Assembly (NCBI GenBank): GCA_021769725.1
Contig: JAETSI010000018.1
Span: 1 to 59,440 of the forward strand
Direction: 5' to 3'
Length of the DNA: 59,440 nt
Source: Oscillospiraceae bacterium
GTDB taxonomy: Bacteria; Bacillota; Clostridia; Oscillospirales; Ruminococcaceae
The first letter of the stretch is position 1. Every line of letters starts with the position of its first letter. Shown piece by piece: positions 26,001-34,471 of the stretch. The notes below the pieces were generated by a model. The model ran no database searches and had not been told where the DNA came from. It was given only the letters and a program-made list of their open reading frames with translations. The position numbers were made by a program, and so were the translations under genes.

Positions 26001-26539
26001 TCGAGGATAGAACCACGGACGGAAAATTGTGAAGCTCCCTCCACCTTTTCACAGCGCATATAGCCGAAGCGTGAAAGATCGACGCAGAGCTTTGGCAGGT
26101 CGATCTCCTGTCCGACGGACAGTTCCACGGCTGAGGATATCAGCACCTCCGGAGGGATCACCGGCTGCATGACGGCTTCGGCCGAAGCGCAGAGAACGCC
26201 GCAGCTGCCGTGAAGAGAACGGTCAAGAGCAGAGATGCGCATATGCTCGTATTCGTGGTTGGAACTGTCAACAGGAGTGAGAACAAGTTCCTTTGAGGGA
26301 AAAAGCGCCGCCCTTTCACTGCCGGTCATCATATTGATATCATCGCAGAGCTTTTTAGCTTCCGCCTCCGAGCCGGTTATTACCAGATTTACGCCGTCTC
26401 CGTCCAGAGCGGCGATAAGCTGAGCCCTGTGTATATGGGAAAGACCCGTCACGGAGACGGGTGAGATTTTTTTGTCTATTGCTTCCCTGACGCTTTTAAA
26501 TCCGGAAAGCTCGCTGAATAGCTGCTTGAAAATGTTCAT
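23075..26539 (-). CDS. mfd: transcription-repair coupling factor
   Basis: 1154 residues from the ATG at 26539, which has AAGGAG 8 bp upstream. Mfd is an ATP-driven translocase that removes RNA polymerase stalled at DNA damage and recruits UvrA. Seen in order: UvrB-like N-terminal domains (1-about 350), RNA polymerase interaction domain (about 480-560, LSDIAEGDLVVHSGHGIGRF and YAGTDKLYIPVTQLDLVSKY), SF2 helicase motor with Walker A GDVGFGKTEVALRAA (about 640), DEEQ box IIDEEQRFGVAHKEK, motif III LSATPIPRTL, motif VI QLRGRVGRS, and the C-terminal TRCF domain (YIPEKYI-like AHIPEKYISSLNQRLDVYRK). Directly downstream of pth, as in most Firmicutes. Confidence 0.98.
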   Translation of the reverse strand: MNIFKQLFSELSGFKSVREAIDKKISPVSVTGLSHIHRAQLIAALDGDGVNLVITGSEAEAKKLCDDINMMTGSERAALFPSKELVLTPVDSSNHEYEHMRISALDRSLHGSCGVLCASAEAVMQPVIPPEVLISSAVELSVGQEIDLPKLCVDLSRFGYMRCEKVEGASQFSVRGSILDIFPVQCGKPVRIELFGDEIDTISEFETDTQRRTESLEKIAISPAGEVIYNKQELADRIEALCKKVRGKRTELVREHLGADVNRLRAGEILSHSVKYYPLVYSEPKTVFDYIDGVVLFSDFSAVMDSASGISSRYGEDVKILLEDGQLCRGLDGYIVDLPEIQHIAEKHVCLYMSSFMQGGERIDFRRLVSFEAMQTAPWSGEMSQLFDDLAAFRDRGYRMILAAGSEKTLPIIKQDLEEQGIPCDIHEKDTSPVCGRTYLMTGSFGGGFEYPENKTVLITQGRAMDSSRRKSRKRKNKAEEIRSLSDIAEGDLVVHSGHGIGRFMGINKLEFDGVTKDYITIQYAGTDKLYIPVTQLDLVSKYIGPRDNSGVRLNKLSSGDWQKTRNRVKSAVKDMAHELIALYAKREKSPGFAFSPDDEMQRDFEERFPYAETDDQLQSIAEIKADMERARPMERLLCGDVGFGKTEVALRAAMKCVLSGKQCAILAPTTVLAYQHYQTALRRFEHFPVNIELLSRYRNPKQQEEIIKKLKQGRIDILIGTHKIIQKSVVFKDLGLAIIDEEQRFGVAHKEKFKEAFTEVDVLMLSATPIPRTLNMAMSGIRDMSVIEEPPQDRYPVQTYVIEYNTGSIIQAIVRELRRGGQVYYIHNRVETIMGCAARLHEYLPDARIACAHGKMNEEEMSDIWEQLVEHEIDILVCTTIIETGVDVPNVNTLIIEDSDRFGLSQLYQLRGRVGRSNRRGYAYFTYQRDKVLTEIASKRLSAMREFTQFGSGFRIALRDLEIRGAGSILSGKQHGHMEAVGYDMYLRLLSEAISEEKGEQPEKVPECLVDIQIEAHIPEKYISSLNQRLDVYRKIMTVTEDADKTDLLDELIDRYGEPPKSVVGLIDVSLLRNKAAHLGITEISQKNGSMYFYTEYVSTEQIAALTAAYKGRITFNGMGKSYVSVKITPKVLPFDMMRETVEIFYNARSGNS

Positions 26540-26565
26540 TGTCAGACTCCTTAGTGCTGCCTGTA

Positions 26566-27192
26566 TCACGAGTTGAATTTATTCATTGCCTCGTCTGTTT
26601 TATCCTGTACCATAAGTTCTATGCAGCGGCAGGCGTTTTCGGCGGATTTTTCCATTTCAGCTGCCGCTTCTTTTCCGAATTTGCCCAGAACCCATTTTGC
26701 AAGATCGTAGTCAGGGTGGGGCTTTTTGCCCACGCCTATCTTTATGCGCTGAAAATCGTCGCTGCCCGTAAGCTCACAGATGCTCCTGAGACCGTTATGA
26801 CCGCCGTGACTGCCTTTTCTTCTGATCCTGAGTTTTCCGGGGTCAAGGGAGATATCGTCGCAGACAACGATAAGCTGCGAAATATCCAGCTTGTAAAAAC
26901 TCATTGCCTGAACGATGCTTTCGCCGCTGTTGTTCATATAGGTAGAAGGTTTAAGCAGAAGACAGCGTCTGCCGCCGATAACGGCTTCTGCCGTCTTGCC
27001 CTTGAAACGCATACGTTCTATGCTTATTCCGAGCTGTTCTGCAAGTCTGTCAAGAACGGCAAAACCTGCATTGTGGCGTGTGTTGTCATATTCCATTCCG
27101 GGGTTGCCCAGACCGACTATTATATATTCTATTTTACCTCCTGCGGCAGGAGAATTATGTGAAATTCTGTCGAATACGTCAAAAATACTCAT
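26566..27192 (-). CDS. pth: peptidyl-tRNA hydrolase
   Basis: 208 residues from the ATG at 27192, which is 9 bp from AAAGGA; an in-frame ATG two codons earlier sits too close to that site. Pth frees tRNA from prematurely released peptidyl-tRNA. Signatures: YIIVGLGNPGMEYDNTRHNAG with the catalytic His in NTRHN, the KPSTYMNNSGESI motif, and VVCDDISLDPGKLRIRRKGS followed by GGHNGLRSI. About 20 residues (MSIFDVFDRISHNSPAAGGK) precede the core, an extension longer than in E. coli or B. subtilis. The stop codon is 26 bp before mfd, so the two form a pth-mfd operon. Confidence 0.97.
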   Translation of the reverse strand: MSIFDVFDRISHNSPAAGGKIEYIIVGLGNPGMEYDNTRHNAGFAVLDRLAEQLGISIERMRFKGKTAEAVIGGRRCLLLKPSTYMNNSGESIVQAMSFYKLDISQLIVVCDDISLDPGKLRIRRKGSHGGHNGLRSICELTGSDDFQRIKIGVGKKPHPDYDLAKWVLGKFGKEAAAEMEKSAENACRCIELMVQDKTDEAMNKFNS

Positions 27193-27290
27193 ATACATTA
27201 TTCCTTTCCAGATTTATTCACTCAAAATTATAACACAGATCCGTGCAAATTTCAAGTGCGGAAAAATTTTGAAAAAAATTGAAAAAGTAC

Positions 27291-27319
27291 TTGATTTTTC
27301 CGGAAAAGTGTGTTATAAT
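27291..27319 (+). promoter_or_regulatory. promoter of rimP-nusA-infB operon
   Basis: TTGATT (27291-27296), 17-bp spacer, TATAAT (27314-27319). Start near 27326, giving a leader of about 105 nt that includes the 30-bp palindrome. Confidence 0.72.
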
Positions 27320-27340
27320 ACTAAATGATGATACTATTAA

Positions 27341-27370
27341 GCAAAAGACCGGAAATTTCCGGTCTTTTGC
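27341..27370 (+). promoter_or_regulatory. perfect 30-bp palindrome in nusA operon leader
   Basis: GCAAAAGACCGGAAA followed directly by its exact complement. In RNA it would fold to a strong stem with a U-rich 3' arm (GGTCTTTTGC), 60 bp before rimP. It could attenuate transcription or respond to NusA, which is known to feed back on its own operon in other bacteria. The inference is positional. Confidence 0.55.
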
Positions 27371-27404
27371 TTATATATGATTACCCCCGTTTTTTGGTGG
27401 GATC

Positions 27405-27434
27405 ATGCAGAAAGGAGAAATTCTGAGCAAATGA
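27405..27434 (+). CDS. possible 9-codon leader peptide overlapping rimP start
   Basis: ATG at 27405, reading MQKGEILSK and then TGA at 27432-27434, which overlaps the rimP ATG as ATGA. GGTGGG lies just upstream (weak, close). The rimP ribosome site AAAGGAG is inside this mini-frame and is 13 bp from the rimP ATG, so translational coupling is plausible. Very short, so low confidence. Confidence 0.2.
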   Translation: MQKGEILSK

Positions 27435-27907
27435 AATTCAAGAAATTCGGCGGAACCGAACAGAAGATATACAGCCTTATTAAGCCGATAACGGATGAAC
27501 TGGGCTATTATCTATGGGATGTCTGCTACGAAAAAGAGGGTGCAATGTGGTATCTGCGGATCTTTATTGACCAGGATGAGGGTATTTCAATCGAGGATTG
27601 CGAAAGAGCAACGGCACCCATAAATAAGCTTCTTGATGAGACTGACCCTATTTCACAGAGCTACGTGCTGGAGGTTGGTTCGGCAGGACTTGAACGTGAA
27701 CTGGTAAAAGAAGAACACTTTGAGGCGTGCTGCGGCGATATGGTCAGAATACGGTTTATCAGAGGAGAAAACGGTGAAAAAGAGTTAAGCGCCATTCTCA
27801 GGAGAGCTGACAAAGATGGGATAACCGTAGAAACCGAAAGCGGCGAAGAAAAAAAATATCCACTTACAGACATCGCATATGTAAAGCTGTACATGGAATT
27901 TGAATAA
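27431..27907 (+). CDS. rimP: ribosome maturation factor RimP
   Basis: 158 residues from the ATG at 27431 (MKFKKFGGTEQKIYSLIKPI). RimP helps 30S subunit maturation. The N-terminal alpha/beta domain has GYYLWDVCYEKEGAMWYLRIFID and EDCERATAPINKLLDE; the YVLEVGSAGLERELVKEEHF motif is diagnostic. The C-terminal part (about 90-158) is the SH3-like domain. The frame is open upstream to 27377 but without a ribosome site. First gene of the translation operon; nusA follows after 33 bp, the standard order. Confidence 0.96.
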   Translation: MKFKKFGGTEQKIYSLIKPITDELGYYLWDVCYEKEGAMWYLRIFIDQDEGISIEDCERATAPINKLLDETDPISQSYVLEVGSAGLERELVKEEHFEACCGDMVRIRFIRGENGEKELSAILRRADKDGITVETESGEEKKYPLTDIAYVKLYMEFE

Positions 27908-27940
27908 TAATAAAAACATATATTGGAGGAATTAACAGAA

Positions 27941-29221
27941 ATGAACAAGAATACCGACTTTTTCAAGGCTCTCGAATCCCTTGGCGAGGAAAACAGCGTT
28001 GAGACAGAACTTCTTATCGAAAAAGTCAAGTCTGCAATGCTGAAGGCTGCACGAAAGGCATATCCGCACAGCGAGGAGAATATCAGGGTGGAAATTGACC
28101 CGGCGTCAAAAAGATTTGAAATGTATATCGTTCAGGAAGTTATAGACGATTACCCTATCGACGAGAACGAAGTGAACATCGACGTTGCCAGAACTATAGA
28201 CCCCAACGCCTATGTCGGAGGAACTATCCTGAAGGAGATCGATATTTCAAAACTGGGAAGAATGGCGGCCCTCTCCGCAAAACAGTCTATAAAGGGCGAT
28301 CTCAGGGAAATTAACCGTGAGCAGATGCTCAGCCGTTTTGAATCAAAGGAGCACGAGTGCATTACCGTTAAGGTATCGCAGATTGAACCGGGCAGGGGAA
28401 CAGTTACTGTTGATTATCAGGGTACGGAACTCTATCTGTTCAGAAACGAGCAGATACCCGGAGAGGTGCTTGAAGAAGGCAAATCTGTAAAGGTATATAT
28501 CACCGGAATTGTCGGAAAGACAAAAAAACCTATCATCAAGATCTCACGTACACACAAAGATCTTGTAAAGCGCATATTTGAACTTGAAGTTCCGGAGATC
28601 TACGACGGTACGGTTGAAGTCAAGTCCATCTCACGTGAGGCAGGTTCCAGAACGAAGATCGCAGTATGGTCGAAGGACCCCAACGTTGACGCCGTAGGCG
28701 CCTGCATCGGTGCGAAACGTTCGAGAATCACGGCGGTAGTAAGCGAACTCAGCGGTGAGAAGATAGATATTATTCCGTGGAGCGAGGTCCCTGAGGAGTT
28801 TATCGCCAAGGCACTTGCGCCGGCAGAGGTACTTAAAACGGTCATAACGTCCGCAGAAGAAAAGACCTGTACCGTTATCGTGCCTAACAATCAGCTATCT
28901 CTGGCTATCGGAAATAAGGGACAGAATGCCAAGCTTGCCGCTAAGCTTACGGGATACAAGATCGACATCAAGCCGCAGTTCGATACCGTAACGAATCAGG
29001 AAGCTGCGGAGCTTTCACCGGATTATGTTGTTCCCGTAAAGGAAGAACCGACCAATGATATTCTGGAGGAATACTTTGAAATGGATGGAGCTCTTCCGGA
29101 AGAAACTACGGCTGAAGAAAAATCTCCTGCTGAGGAAAACTCCGCAGAAGAGATGTCTCAGACCGCAGAAACGGCAGAACAGCTCTTGGAAGATGAAGAG
29201 TCTGAAATTGTCGGGGAGTAA
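27941..29221 (+). CDS. nusA: transcription termination/antitermination factor NusA
   Basis: 426 residues from the ATG at 27941 (GGAGGA 11 bp before; an upstream in-frame TTG is part of that site). NusA binds RNA polymerase and modulates pausing and termination. N-terminal polymerase-binding domain (1-125), S1 domain (about 135-200, HECITVKVSQIEPGRGTVTVDYQG), and two KH domains (about 205-345) with VGACIGAKRSRITAV and LAIGNKGQNAKLAAKLTGYKI. After about residue 365 there is an acidic Glu/Ala/Thr-rich tail (AEEKSPAEENSAEEMSQTAE), low complexity and lacking E. coli-type AR repeats. The stop overlaps no gene; rnpM starts 3 bp later. Confidence 0.98.
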   Translation: MNKNTDFFKALESLGEENSVETELLIEKVKSAMLKAARKAYPHSEENIRVEIDPASKRFEMYIVQEVIDDYPIDENEVNIDVARTIDPNAYVGGTILKEIDISKLGRMAALSAKQSIKGDLREINREQMLSRFESKEHECITVKVSQIEPGRGTVTVDYQGTELYLFRNEQIPGEVLEEGKSVKVYITGIVGKTKKPIIKISRTHKDLVKRIFELEVPEIYDGTVEVKSISREAGSRTKIAVWSKDPNVDAVGACIGAKRSRITAVVSELSGEKIDIIPWSEVPEEFIAKALAPAEVLKTVITSAEEKTCTVIVPNNQLSLAIGNKGQNAKLAAKLTGYKIDIKPQFDTVTNQEAAELSPDYVVPVKEEPTNDILEEYFEMDGALPEETTAEEKSPAEENSAEEMSQTAETAEQLLEDEESEIVGE

Positions 29222-29224
29222 TTT

Positions 29225-29503
29225 ATGAAACCGAAAAAAATTACTATGAGAATGTGCCTTGGGTGCAGTGAAATGAAGCCTAAAAAAGAGCTTATCCGTG
29301 TGGTAAAATCACCGGAGGGCGATATAAGCCTCGATTTTACCGGAAAAAAATCCGGCAGAGGCGCATATATATGCCGTAGTAAGGATTGTTTTGAAAAGGC
29401 GAGAAAAGGAAGAAAATTTGAAAAGTCTTTCTCATGCAAAATAGAGGAAGTCATTTATGAGGCGATGTTTGATGAACTTGGAAAAGAACAGGAAAACGGC
29501 TGA
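29225..29503 (+). CDS. rnpM: RNase P modulator RnpM (YlxR family)
   Basis: 92 residues. A DUF448/YlxR protein with the RMCLGCSEMKPKKELIRVV start, GRGAYICRSKDCFEKARKGRKFEKSF middle and basic surface. Homologues bind RNA, and in B. subtilis YlxR (RnpM) binds RNase P RNA and modulates its activity. It lies between nusA and ylxQ as usual. It overlaps the next gene by about 30 bases, suggesting translational coupling. Confidence 0.95.
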   Translation: MKPKKITMRMCLGCSEMKPKKELIRVVKSPEGDISLDFTGKKSGRGAYICRSKDCFEKARKGRKFEKSFSCKIEEVIYEAMFDELGKEQENG

Positions 29504-29783
29504 TCTGCTTACTGTATGTTTCAAGGCAGGTAAGGCTGTAAAGGGCTTTGATCCGGCAGTCGAGGCACTGAAAAAAGGATCGGCGTTCTGCGTTATCACT
29601 GCTTCCGATGCATCGGAAAAGACCGTAAAGGAGGCAGAATTCTACTGCGGCAGATACGGAGCGGTACATCTTCACTCCGGACTTTCAAAGGATGATATAA
29701 AAAGTCTTTCGGGAAAGTCGGCTGCTGTTATTGCAGTCTGCGACAAGGGCTTTTCCGATGGATTCGCCAAAATCCTCAGATAA
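29472..29783 (+). CDS. ylxQ: L7Ae-family ribosomal-like protein YlxQ
   Basis: 103 residues from the ATG at 29472; an in-frame ATG at 29457 with GAGGAAG before it is an alternative start. The fold is L7Ae/L30e/S12e: LTVCFKAGKAVKGFDPAVEALKKGSAFCVITASDASEKTVKEA, close to the family's LAxRAGKlvxG and lviAsDaS motifs, and AVIAVCDKGFSDGFAKIL at the end. Such proteins bind kink-turn RNA. It is part of the nusA-infB operon by position. Confidence 0.92.
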   Translation: MNLEKNRKTADLLTVCFKAGKAVKGFDPAVEALKKGSAFCVITASDASEKTVKEAEFYCGRYGAVHLHSGLSKDDIKSLSGKSAAVIAVCDKGFSDGFAKILR

Positions 29784-29887
29784 TCACGGTCATGACAGAG
29801 AATCTGTCTGCGCTGTGTTGACATATACAATTGAATATCCTTAATGCCGCTGATACTGCGGCGAAACAAATGGAGGTACTATAGCCT

Positions 29888-32659
29888 ATGGCAAAAAAAA
29901 TAAAGTTAAGCGACGCTGCGAAAGATCTCAGCGTTTCCTCACAGGAAATCATTAATTATTTTGCAGAAAAAGGAGATACTAAAAAGAAGTCCGGTTCTGC
30001 TCTTACAGAGGATGAAATGAATATGCTCCTGGAGCATTACACAAAGCTTCATGAAGTAAGTTCTTTTGACGGATATTTTGCTTCACGCAATGATCCAAGA
30101 CCTGTAAAAAAGACAGAATCCGTGGCAGAAGAGAAAAAGACGGCGCAGCCTAAAAAAGTTAAGAAAAATTCCGAAGTCAATGCTGCATCTGCAAAGACAG
30201 CGGAGAAAAAGTCGGAAACTAAGACTGCACCTGCAAAGAATGCAGAGAAAAAGCAGGAAGTTAAGGCAGTTCCTGTAAAGAATGCAGAGAAAAAGCCGGA
30301 AGTCAAGGCTGCACCCGTAAAGAATGTGGAGAAAAAGCCGGAAGTCAAGGCAGATGCCGTAAAGAACGTGGAGAAGAAACCGGAAGTCAAGGCAGATGCC
30401 GTAAAGAACGTGGAGAAGAAACCGGAAGTCAAGGCTGCACCCGTAAAGAATGTGGAGAAAAAGCCGGAAATTAAGGAAGCTATCGTAAAGACCGAAGAGA
30501 AAAAGCCCGAGGTTAAAGCAGCTCCTGCCAAAAGCGAAATTAAGAAGCCGGAAACAAAATCAGAACATAAAAAGAAGAATGACAAGAAGGATAAGCCGCA
30601 GGCAAAGGCTCAGGACAGGGGCGAGAGAACTAAGTTCAATGCATCGTTCAGTTCGGAGACGGCACAGACCTCTACTCAGAGAAGAACTGTTGACACAAGG
30701 GGAAGCTACGTTGATCTTGACAAGTACAACGAACGCTATGACCAGATGGCTTCCGGAAACAATAAAAAGCACGGAGGAGACAATTATTCTTCTAAAAAGC
30801 AGAAGATCAATCAGAAATCTTCACAGAGAAACCGCCAGCAGTTTTCCAGAAAAGAAACAGAGGCGGAGAAGCTCAAGAGACTGGAGCTTGAACGTGCAAG
30901 AAAGCAGCAGCTTAAAGTTCTTATTCCCGATTCTATTACAGTCGGAGAACTTGCCGCACGTCTTAAAGTGACGGCTACGGACGTCATCAAGAAGCTCATG
31001 GGTCTGGGCGTTATGGCGTCTATCAATCAGGAAATCGACTTTGATACTGCTTCTCTTGTTGCCGAGGAACTTGGCGCAAAGGTCGAAAAGGAAGTTATAG
31101 TAACCATTGAGGAGCGTCTTATTGACGACAGTGACGATGATGATACAAATCTTGAATCAAGATGCCCTGTAGTTGTGGTAATGGGTCACGTTGACCACGG
31201 AAAGACATCCATACTTGACCGCATCAGAGATGCTCACGTTGCTGCCGGCGAGGCAGGCGGAATTACTCAGCATATCGGTGCATATCAGGTGAATATAAAC
31301 GGACAGGACATAACTTTCCTTGATACTCCCGGTCATGAAGCTTTCACTTCTATGCGTGCAAGAGGTGCGAATATCACAGATATTGCTATCCTTGTAGTTG
31401 CCGCAGACGACGGAATCATGCCGCAGACCGTAGAATCTATCAATCATGCAAAGGCTGCCGGAGTTTCAATCATCGTTGCCATCAACAAGATGGATAAGGA
31501 GGGAGCTAATCCTGACAGGATCAAGGAGGAGCTTACCAAGTACGATATCCTCTGCGAAGATTGGGGCGGCGATGTTATCTGTGTTCCTGTTTCGGCAAAA
31601 ACCGGAGAGGGTATTGACGAACTTCTGGAGAATGTTCTTCTTATTGCTGAAATCAAGGAACTTAAGGCAAATCCCGACCGACTTGCAAAGGGAACGGTTA
31701 TCGAAGCCCGTCTTGACAAGGGCAGAGGACCTATTGCAACGCTTCTCGTTCAGAACGGTACTCTCAGACAGGGTGATGTGCTTATCGCAGGAACTTCTGT
31801 GGGAAGAGTGCGTGTTATGACAAATGATAAGGGCAGAACTGTAAAGTCGGCAGGACCTTCGGTTCCTGTTGAAATTACCGGTCTTGCCGATGTACCCAGC
31901 GCAGGAGATATTTTCAATGCCGTTGAAGATGAAAGGCTTGCAAGAGAACTTGTTGAAAAGAGAAAGCATGAGGCTAAGCAGGAGCAGTTCAACGCTTACA
32001 GAAAAGTTACTCTTGACAATCTGTTCAGCCAGATTGCAGAGGGTGAGATCAAGGAACTGCCCGTTGTCGTCAAAGCAGATGTGCAGGGTTCTGTCGAGGC
32101 TGTAAAGCAGTCGCTTGAAAAGCTCTCCAACGATGAAGTAAGAGTACGTGTTATTCACGGAGCAGTAGGCGCAGTAAAGGAAAGCGACGTAATGCTTGCC
32201 AGCGCTTCAAACGCAATTATTGTCGGATTCAATGTAAGACCCGACCCCGTTGCAGCTGAAAATGCCGTAAGAGACGGCGTTGATATCCGCCTTTACAGAA
32301 TAATTTACGACGCTATCGAGGAGATCTCCACCGCCATGAAAGGAATGCTTGCTCCAAAGTACAGAGATGTTGAACTGGGACGTGTTGAAGTGCGCCAGGT
32401 ATACAAGATTTCCAACGTGGGAATGGTCGCAGGAAGCTACGTTCTCAGTGGAAAGGCTCAGAGAGGCTGTCAGGTGAGAGTTGTCCGTGACGGTATCATC
32501 ATTGCTGATGACAAGATCGCAGGGCTTAAGCGTTTCAAAGACGACGTAAAAGAAGTTGCAGAAGGATACGAGTGCGGAATCAGCCTTGAAAAGTTCAGCG
32601 ACGTTAAAGAAGGAGATATTTTTGAGACATATTTTGTTGAGGAATATCGTGAAGTATAA
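29888..32659 (+). CDS. infB: translation initiation factor IF-2
   Basis: 923 residues. IF-2 is the GTPase that brings fMet-tRNA to the 30S subunit and joins subunits. A short N-terminal helical domain (1-70) is followed by a long, highly charged linker (70-350) containing nine 14-residue repeats. A second IF2_N domain follows (about 345-400, [21 protein letters not shown]). The G domain begins near 430: G1 GHVDHGKT at 433-440, G3 DTPGHEAF, G4 NKMD, G5 SAKTGEGID. Domain II, IF-2 domain III and C-terminal domain IV follow ([36 protein letters not shown]). GGAGGT precedes the ATG. A weak TTGACA at 29818 in the 104-bp gap upstream may give an internal promoter. Confidence 0.98.
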   Translation: MAKKIKLSDAAKDLSVSSQEIINYFAEKGDTKKKSGSALTEDEMNMLLEHYTKLHEVSSFDGYFASRNDPRPVKKTESVAEEKKTAQPKKVKKNSEVNAASAKTAEKKSETKTAPAKNAEKKQEVKAVPVKNAEKKPEVKAAPVKNVEKKPEVKADAVKNVEKKPEVKADAVKNVEKKPEVKAAPVKNVEKKPEIKEAIVKTEEKKPEVKAAPAKSEIKKPETKSEHKKKNDKKDKPQAKAQDRGERTKFNASFSSETAQTSTQRRTVDTRGSYVDLDKYNERYDQMASGNNKKHGGDNYSSKKQKINQKSSQRNRQQFSRKETEAEKLKRLELERARKQQLKVLIPDSITVGELAARLKVTATDVIKKLMGLGVMASINQEIDFDTASLVAEELGAKVEKEVIVTIEERLIDDSDDDDTNLESRCPVVVVMGHVDHGKTSILDRIRDAHVAAGEAGGITQHIGAYQVNINGQDITFLDTPGHEAFTSMRARGANITDIAILVVAADDGIMPQTVESINHAKAAGVSIIVAINKMDKEGANPDRIKEELTKYDILCEDWGGDVICVPVSAKTGEGIDELLENVLLIAEIKELKANPDRLAKGTVIEARLDKGRGPIATLLVQNGTLRQGDVLIAGTSVGRVRVMTNDKGRTVKSAGPSVPVEITGLADVPSAGDIFNAVEDERLARELVEKRKHEAKQEQFNAYRKVTLDNLFSQIAEGEIKELPVVVKADVQGSVEAVKQSLEKLSNDEVRVRVIHGAVGAVKESDVMLASASNAIIVGFNVRPDPVAAENAVRDGVDIRLYRIIYDAIEEISTAMKGMLAPKYRDVELGRVEVRQVYKISNVGMVAGSYVLSGKAQRGCQVRVVRDGIIIADDKIAGLKRFKDDVKEVAEGYECGISLEKFSDVKEGDIFETYFVEEYREV
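30188..30565 (+). repeat. 42-bp tandem repeats inside infB
   Basis: Nine consecutive units of 14 codons (IF-2 residues about 101-226), consensus (A/P)[12 protein letters not shown] with one variable residue. The central units are almost identical at DNA level, including two nearly exact neighbours near 30355-30440, so copy number may vary between strains. It is coding, not a CRISPR array. Confidence 0.9.
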
Positions 32660-32691
32660 ACACCGGTGATCCGTCGCAAGGGGGCATAGTA

Positions 32692-33129
32692 TTGAAATAT
32701 AACAGAATGAGCACAGCCGATATGCTTCAGTACTGCGAAGAAGCGTTGGCTTGGGAGGACTTTGGTCCTGTTGATATTTACTTTTTTGAATCGGTAAAAA
32801 GAATTCTTCTGGGGCAGTGCAGCGCTGTTGAGGAGCAGGATGATGCTGATTTTGATCTTATGGGCGTGGAGCGCCCTGTCAGCGATAAGGAACTTGAACC
32901 CGAATATCATAAATATGCCGATATTTACTACAATGAGGAAGGGGACGACGATATCCCCGATTACAGTATGAGTGAAGAGGAGGAGGCTTTTTCCGACGAG
33001 ATGTTCGGAGAGGGTTTCTTTGAGGCGTCTCCCGAAGGAGATAAGCCGGAACATACCCTGATTGATGACAAGAACGCTGATGAAAGCGATAAGCCGGTCA
33101 TCGGTCAGAGCTTCACTGTGAATATCTGA
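32692..33129 (+). CDS. hypothetical acidic protein between infB and rbfA
   Basis: 145 residues from a TTG at 32692, supported by AAGGGGG eight bases before; an ATG at 32707 would shorten it by five residues. The N-terminal third (STADMLQYCEEALAWEDFGPVDIYFFESVKRIL) looks folded and helical. The rest is strongly acidic (EEQDDADFD, NEEGDDDIPDYSMSEEEEAF) and probably disordered. No known motif. The position in a ribosome-biogenesis operon suggests some tie to translation, and the charge would suit binding of basic proteins, but that is guesswork. Confidence 0.75.
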   Translation: MKYNRMSTADMLQYCEEALAWEDFGPVDIYFFESVKRILLGQCSAVEEQDDADFDLMGVERPVSDKELEPEYHKYADIYYNEEGDDDIPDYSMSEEEEAFSDEMFGEGFFEASPEGDKPEHTLIDDKNADESDKPVIGQSFTVNI

Positions 33130-33169
33130 GGCGGCGTTTGTGCAGCGCTGCCGGTATAGAAAGGAAATT

Positions 33170-33505
33170 ATGCCGAATTTTAAAGGAAGCCGAATGGCTG
33201 AGGATATAAAAAGAGAAATGACGGCGATCCTGCGGGAACTTAAGGACCCAAGGATCGACAGTATGCTGACGATTGTGCGGACGGATCTGTCCGGGGATAT
33301 GTCAAGCTGCAAGATTTATGTTTCAAGTTTTGCAGGCATAGAAAAGGCGCAGGAATCCGTAAAGGGACTGAAAAGCGCTTCGGGATTTATCCGCAGAGAA
33401 CTTTTTCACAGACTTAAAATGCGGAAATCGCCGGAGCTTACTTTCATAGCCGATAATTCTATTGAGCGAAGTGCGGAGATCAGCAGAAAGCTGAGTAATC
33501 TTTAA
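33170..33505 (+). CDS. rbfA: ribosome-binding factor A
   Basis: 111 residues from the ATG at 33170 with GAAAGGAAATT before it. RbfA has a KH-like fold and is needed for 16S rRNA 5'-end maturation of the 30S subunit. Markers: SRMAEDIKREMTAILRELKDPRID near the N-terminus, SCKIYVSSFAG in the middle, and GFIRRELFHRLKMRKSPELTFIADNSIE at the end. Normal length. Fifteen bp before nrnA. Confidence 0.96.
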   Translation: MPNFKGSRMAEDIKREMTAILRELKDPRIDSMLTIVRTDLSGDMSSCKIYVSSFAGIEKAQESVKGLKSASGFIRRELFHRLKMRKSPELTFIADNSIERSAEISRKLSNL

Positions 33506-33520
33506 TGCGGAGGTGATACT

Positions 33521-34471
33521 ATGCAGATTGGTTATAAGGAGACGGAAAAGTTTTTGAGAAATTGTGATAATGTGTATATTCTTACGCATCAGAGTCCGGA
33601 CGGCGACTGTATCGGAACCGGATTTGCTCTTCATGACATACTCGGTCGTATGGGAAAGAGAAGTGCGGTGCTCTGTTCCGATCCTTTTCCGGAAAAGTTC
33701 GGTTTCATAACCGATGTTGAAAACGACAGTGCCTTTGAACCTGATACCGTCATAGCCGTTGACGTTGCAGATACCAGGCTGCTGGGAAAATATGAGGAGA
33801 TCTTCAGCGGCAGGATAGACCTGTGCATAGATCATCATATCTCCAATACGGAGTATGCGGAAAGAACACTTCTCGGAGCGGATAGTGCAGCAGCGTGTGA
33901 GGTGCTTTACCGTCTTGCTTGCACTATGGGGGAAGAACTTTCGGATTATGCTGCTATATGTATATATACCGGAATTGCTACGGATACCGGATGCTTCAAG
34001 TTTGAGAATACAACTGCGGAGACTCATGAGATCGCCTCTGAACTTATGCGCCGTCATAAGATCAACCATGCGTGGATAAACCGTGAAATGTTCGATATAA
34101 AGACAAAGGGTATGCTTAAAATAGAAAGTTCGGTCATTGACGCTATGGAGTATTATCTCGATAACAGACTTACTATGGTGTGTATCACCAAGACGATGCT
34201 TGACAGGCTCGGTGTTGACTTCAACGAGCTGGACGGCTGCGCTTCGCTTCCGCTCAGGGTTGAAGGAGTCGAGGTTGGCATTACCTTAAAGGAAAAGGCG
34301 ACCGGAGAGTACAAGGTTTCTATGCGCTCAACGGGAGACGTGAACGTTTCAGCTATCTGCCAGACTATCGGCGGAGGCGGTCACGCAAAGGCGGCAGGAT
34401 GCGCTCTGGAGGGAAGTCTGGAGGACGTCAAGAAGATACTTGTTGAAGCCGTAAGAAAGGCTCTGCCATGA
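33521..34471 (+). CDS. nrnA: DHH-family nanoRNase/pAp phosphatase NrnA
   Basis: 316 residues. NrnA degrades 2-5 nt RNA and dephosphorylates 3'-phosphoadenosine 5'-phosphate. The DHH domain carries metal ligands LTHQSPDGDCIGTG (His23, Asp27, Asp29), AVDVADTRL and CIDHHISNTEYA (the DHH motif). The DHHA1 domain at the C-terminus ends with the substrate-binding GGGGHAKAAGC. GGAGGTGAT precedes the ATG. The rbfA-nrnA-truB-ribF order is the usual one in Firmicutes. The stop overlaps the truB start (ATGA). Confidence 0.95.
   Translation: MQIGYKETEKFLRNCDNVYILTHQSPDGDCIGTGFALHDILGRMGKRSAVLCSDPFPEKFGFITDVENDSAFEPDTVIAVDVADTRLLGKYEEIFSGRIDLCIDHHISNTEYAERTLLGADSAAACEVLYRLACTMGEELSDYAAICIYTGIATDTGCFKFENTTAETHEIASELMRRHKINHAWINREMFDIKTKGMLKIESSVIDAMEYYLDNRLTMVCITKTMLDRLGVDFNELDGCASLPLRVEGVEVGITLKEKATGEYKVSMRSTGDVNVSAICQTIGGGGHAKAAGCALEGSLEDVKKILVEAVRKALP

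Noticed and set aside
30188..30565. Regularly spaced 42-bp repeats as a possible CRISPR array
   Set aside because: The repeats are contiguous, in frame, without spacers and encode the IF-2 linker.
30049..30585. Long minus-strand frame with Phe/Thr-rich repeats
   Set aside because: It is the mirror of the Lys-rich tandem repeats in infB; composition and position explain it fully.
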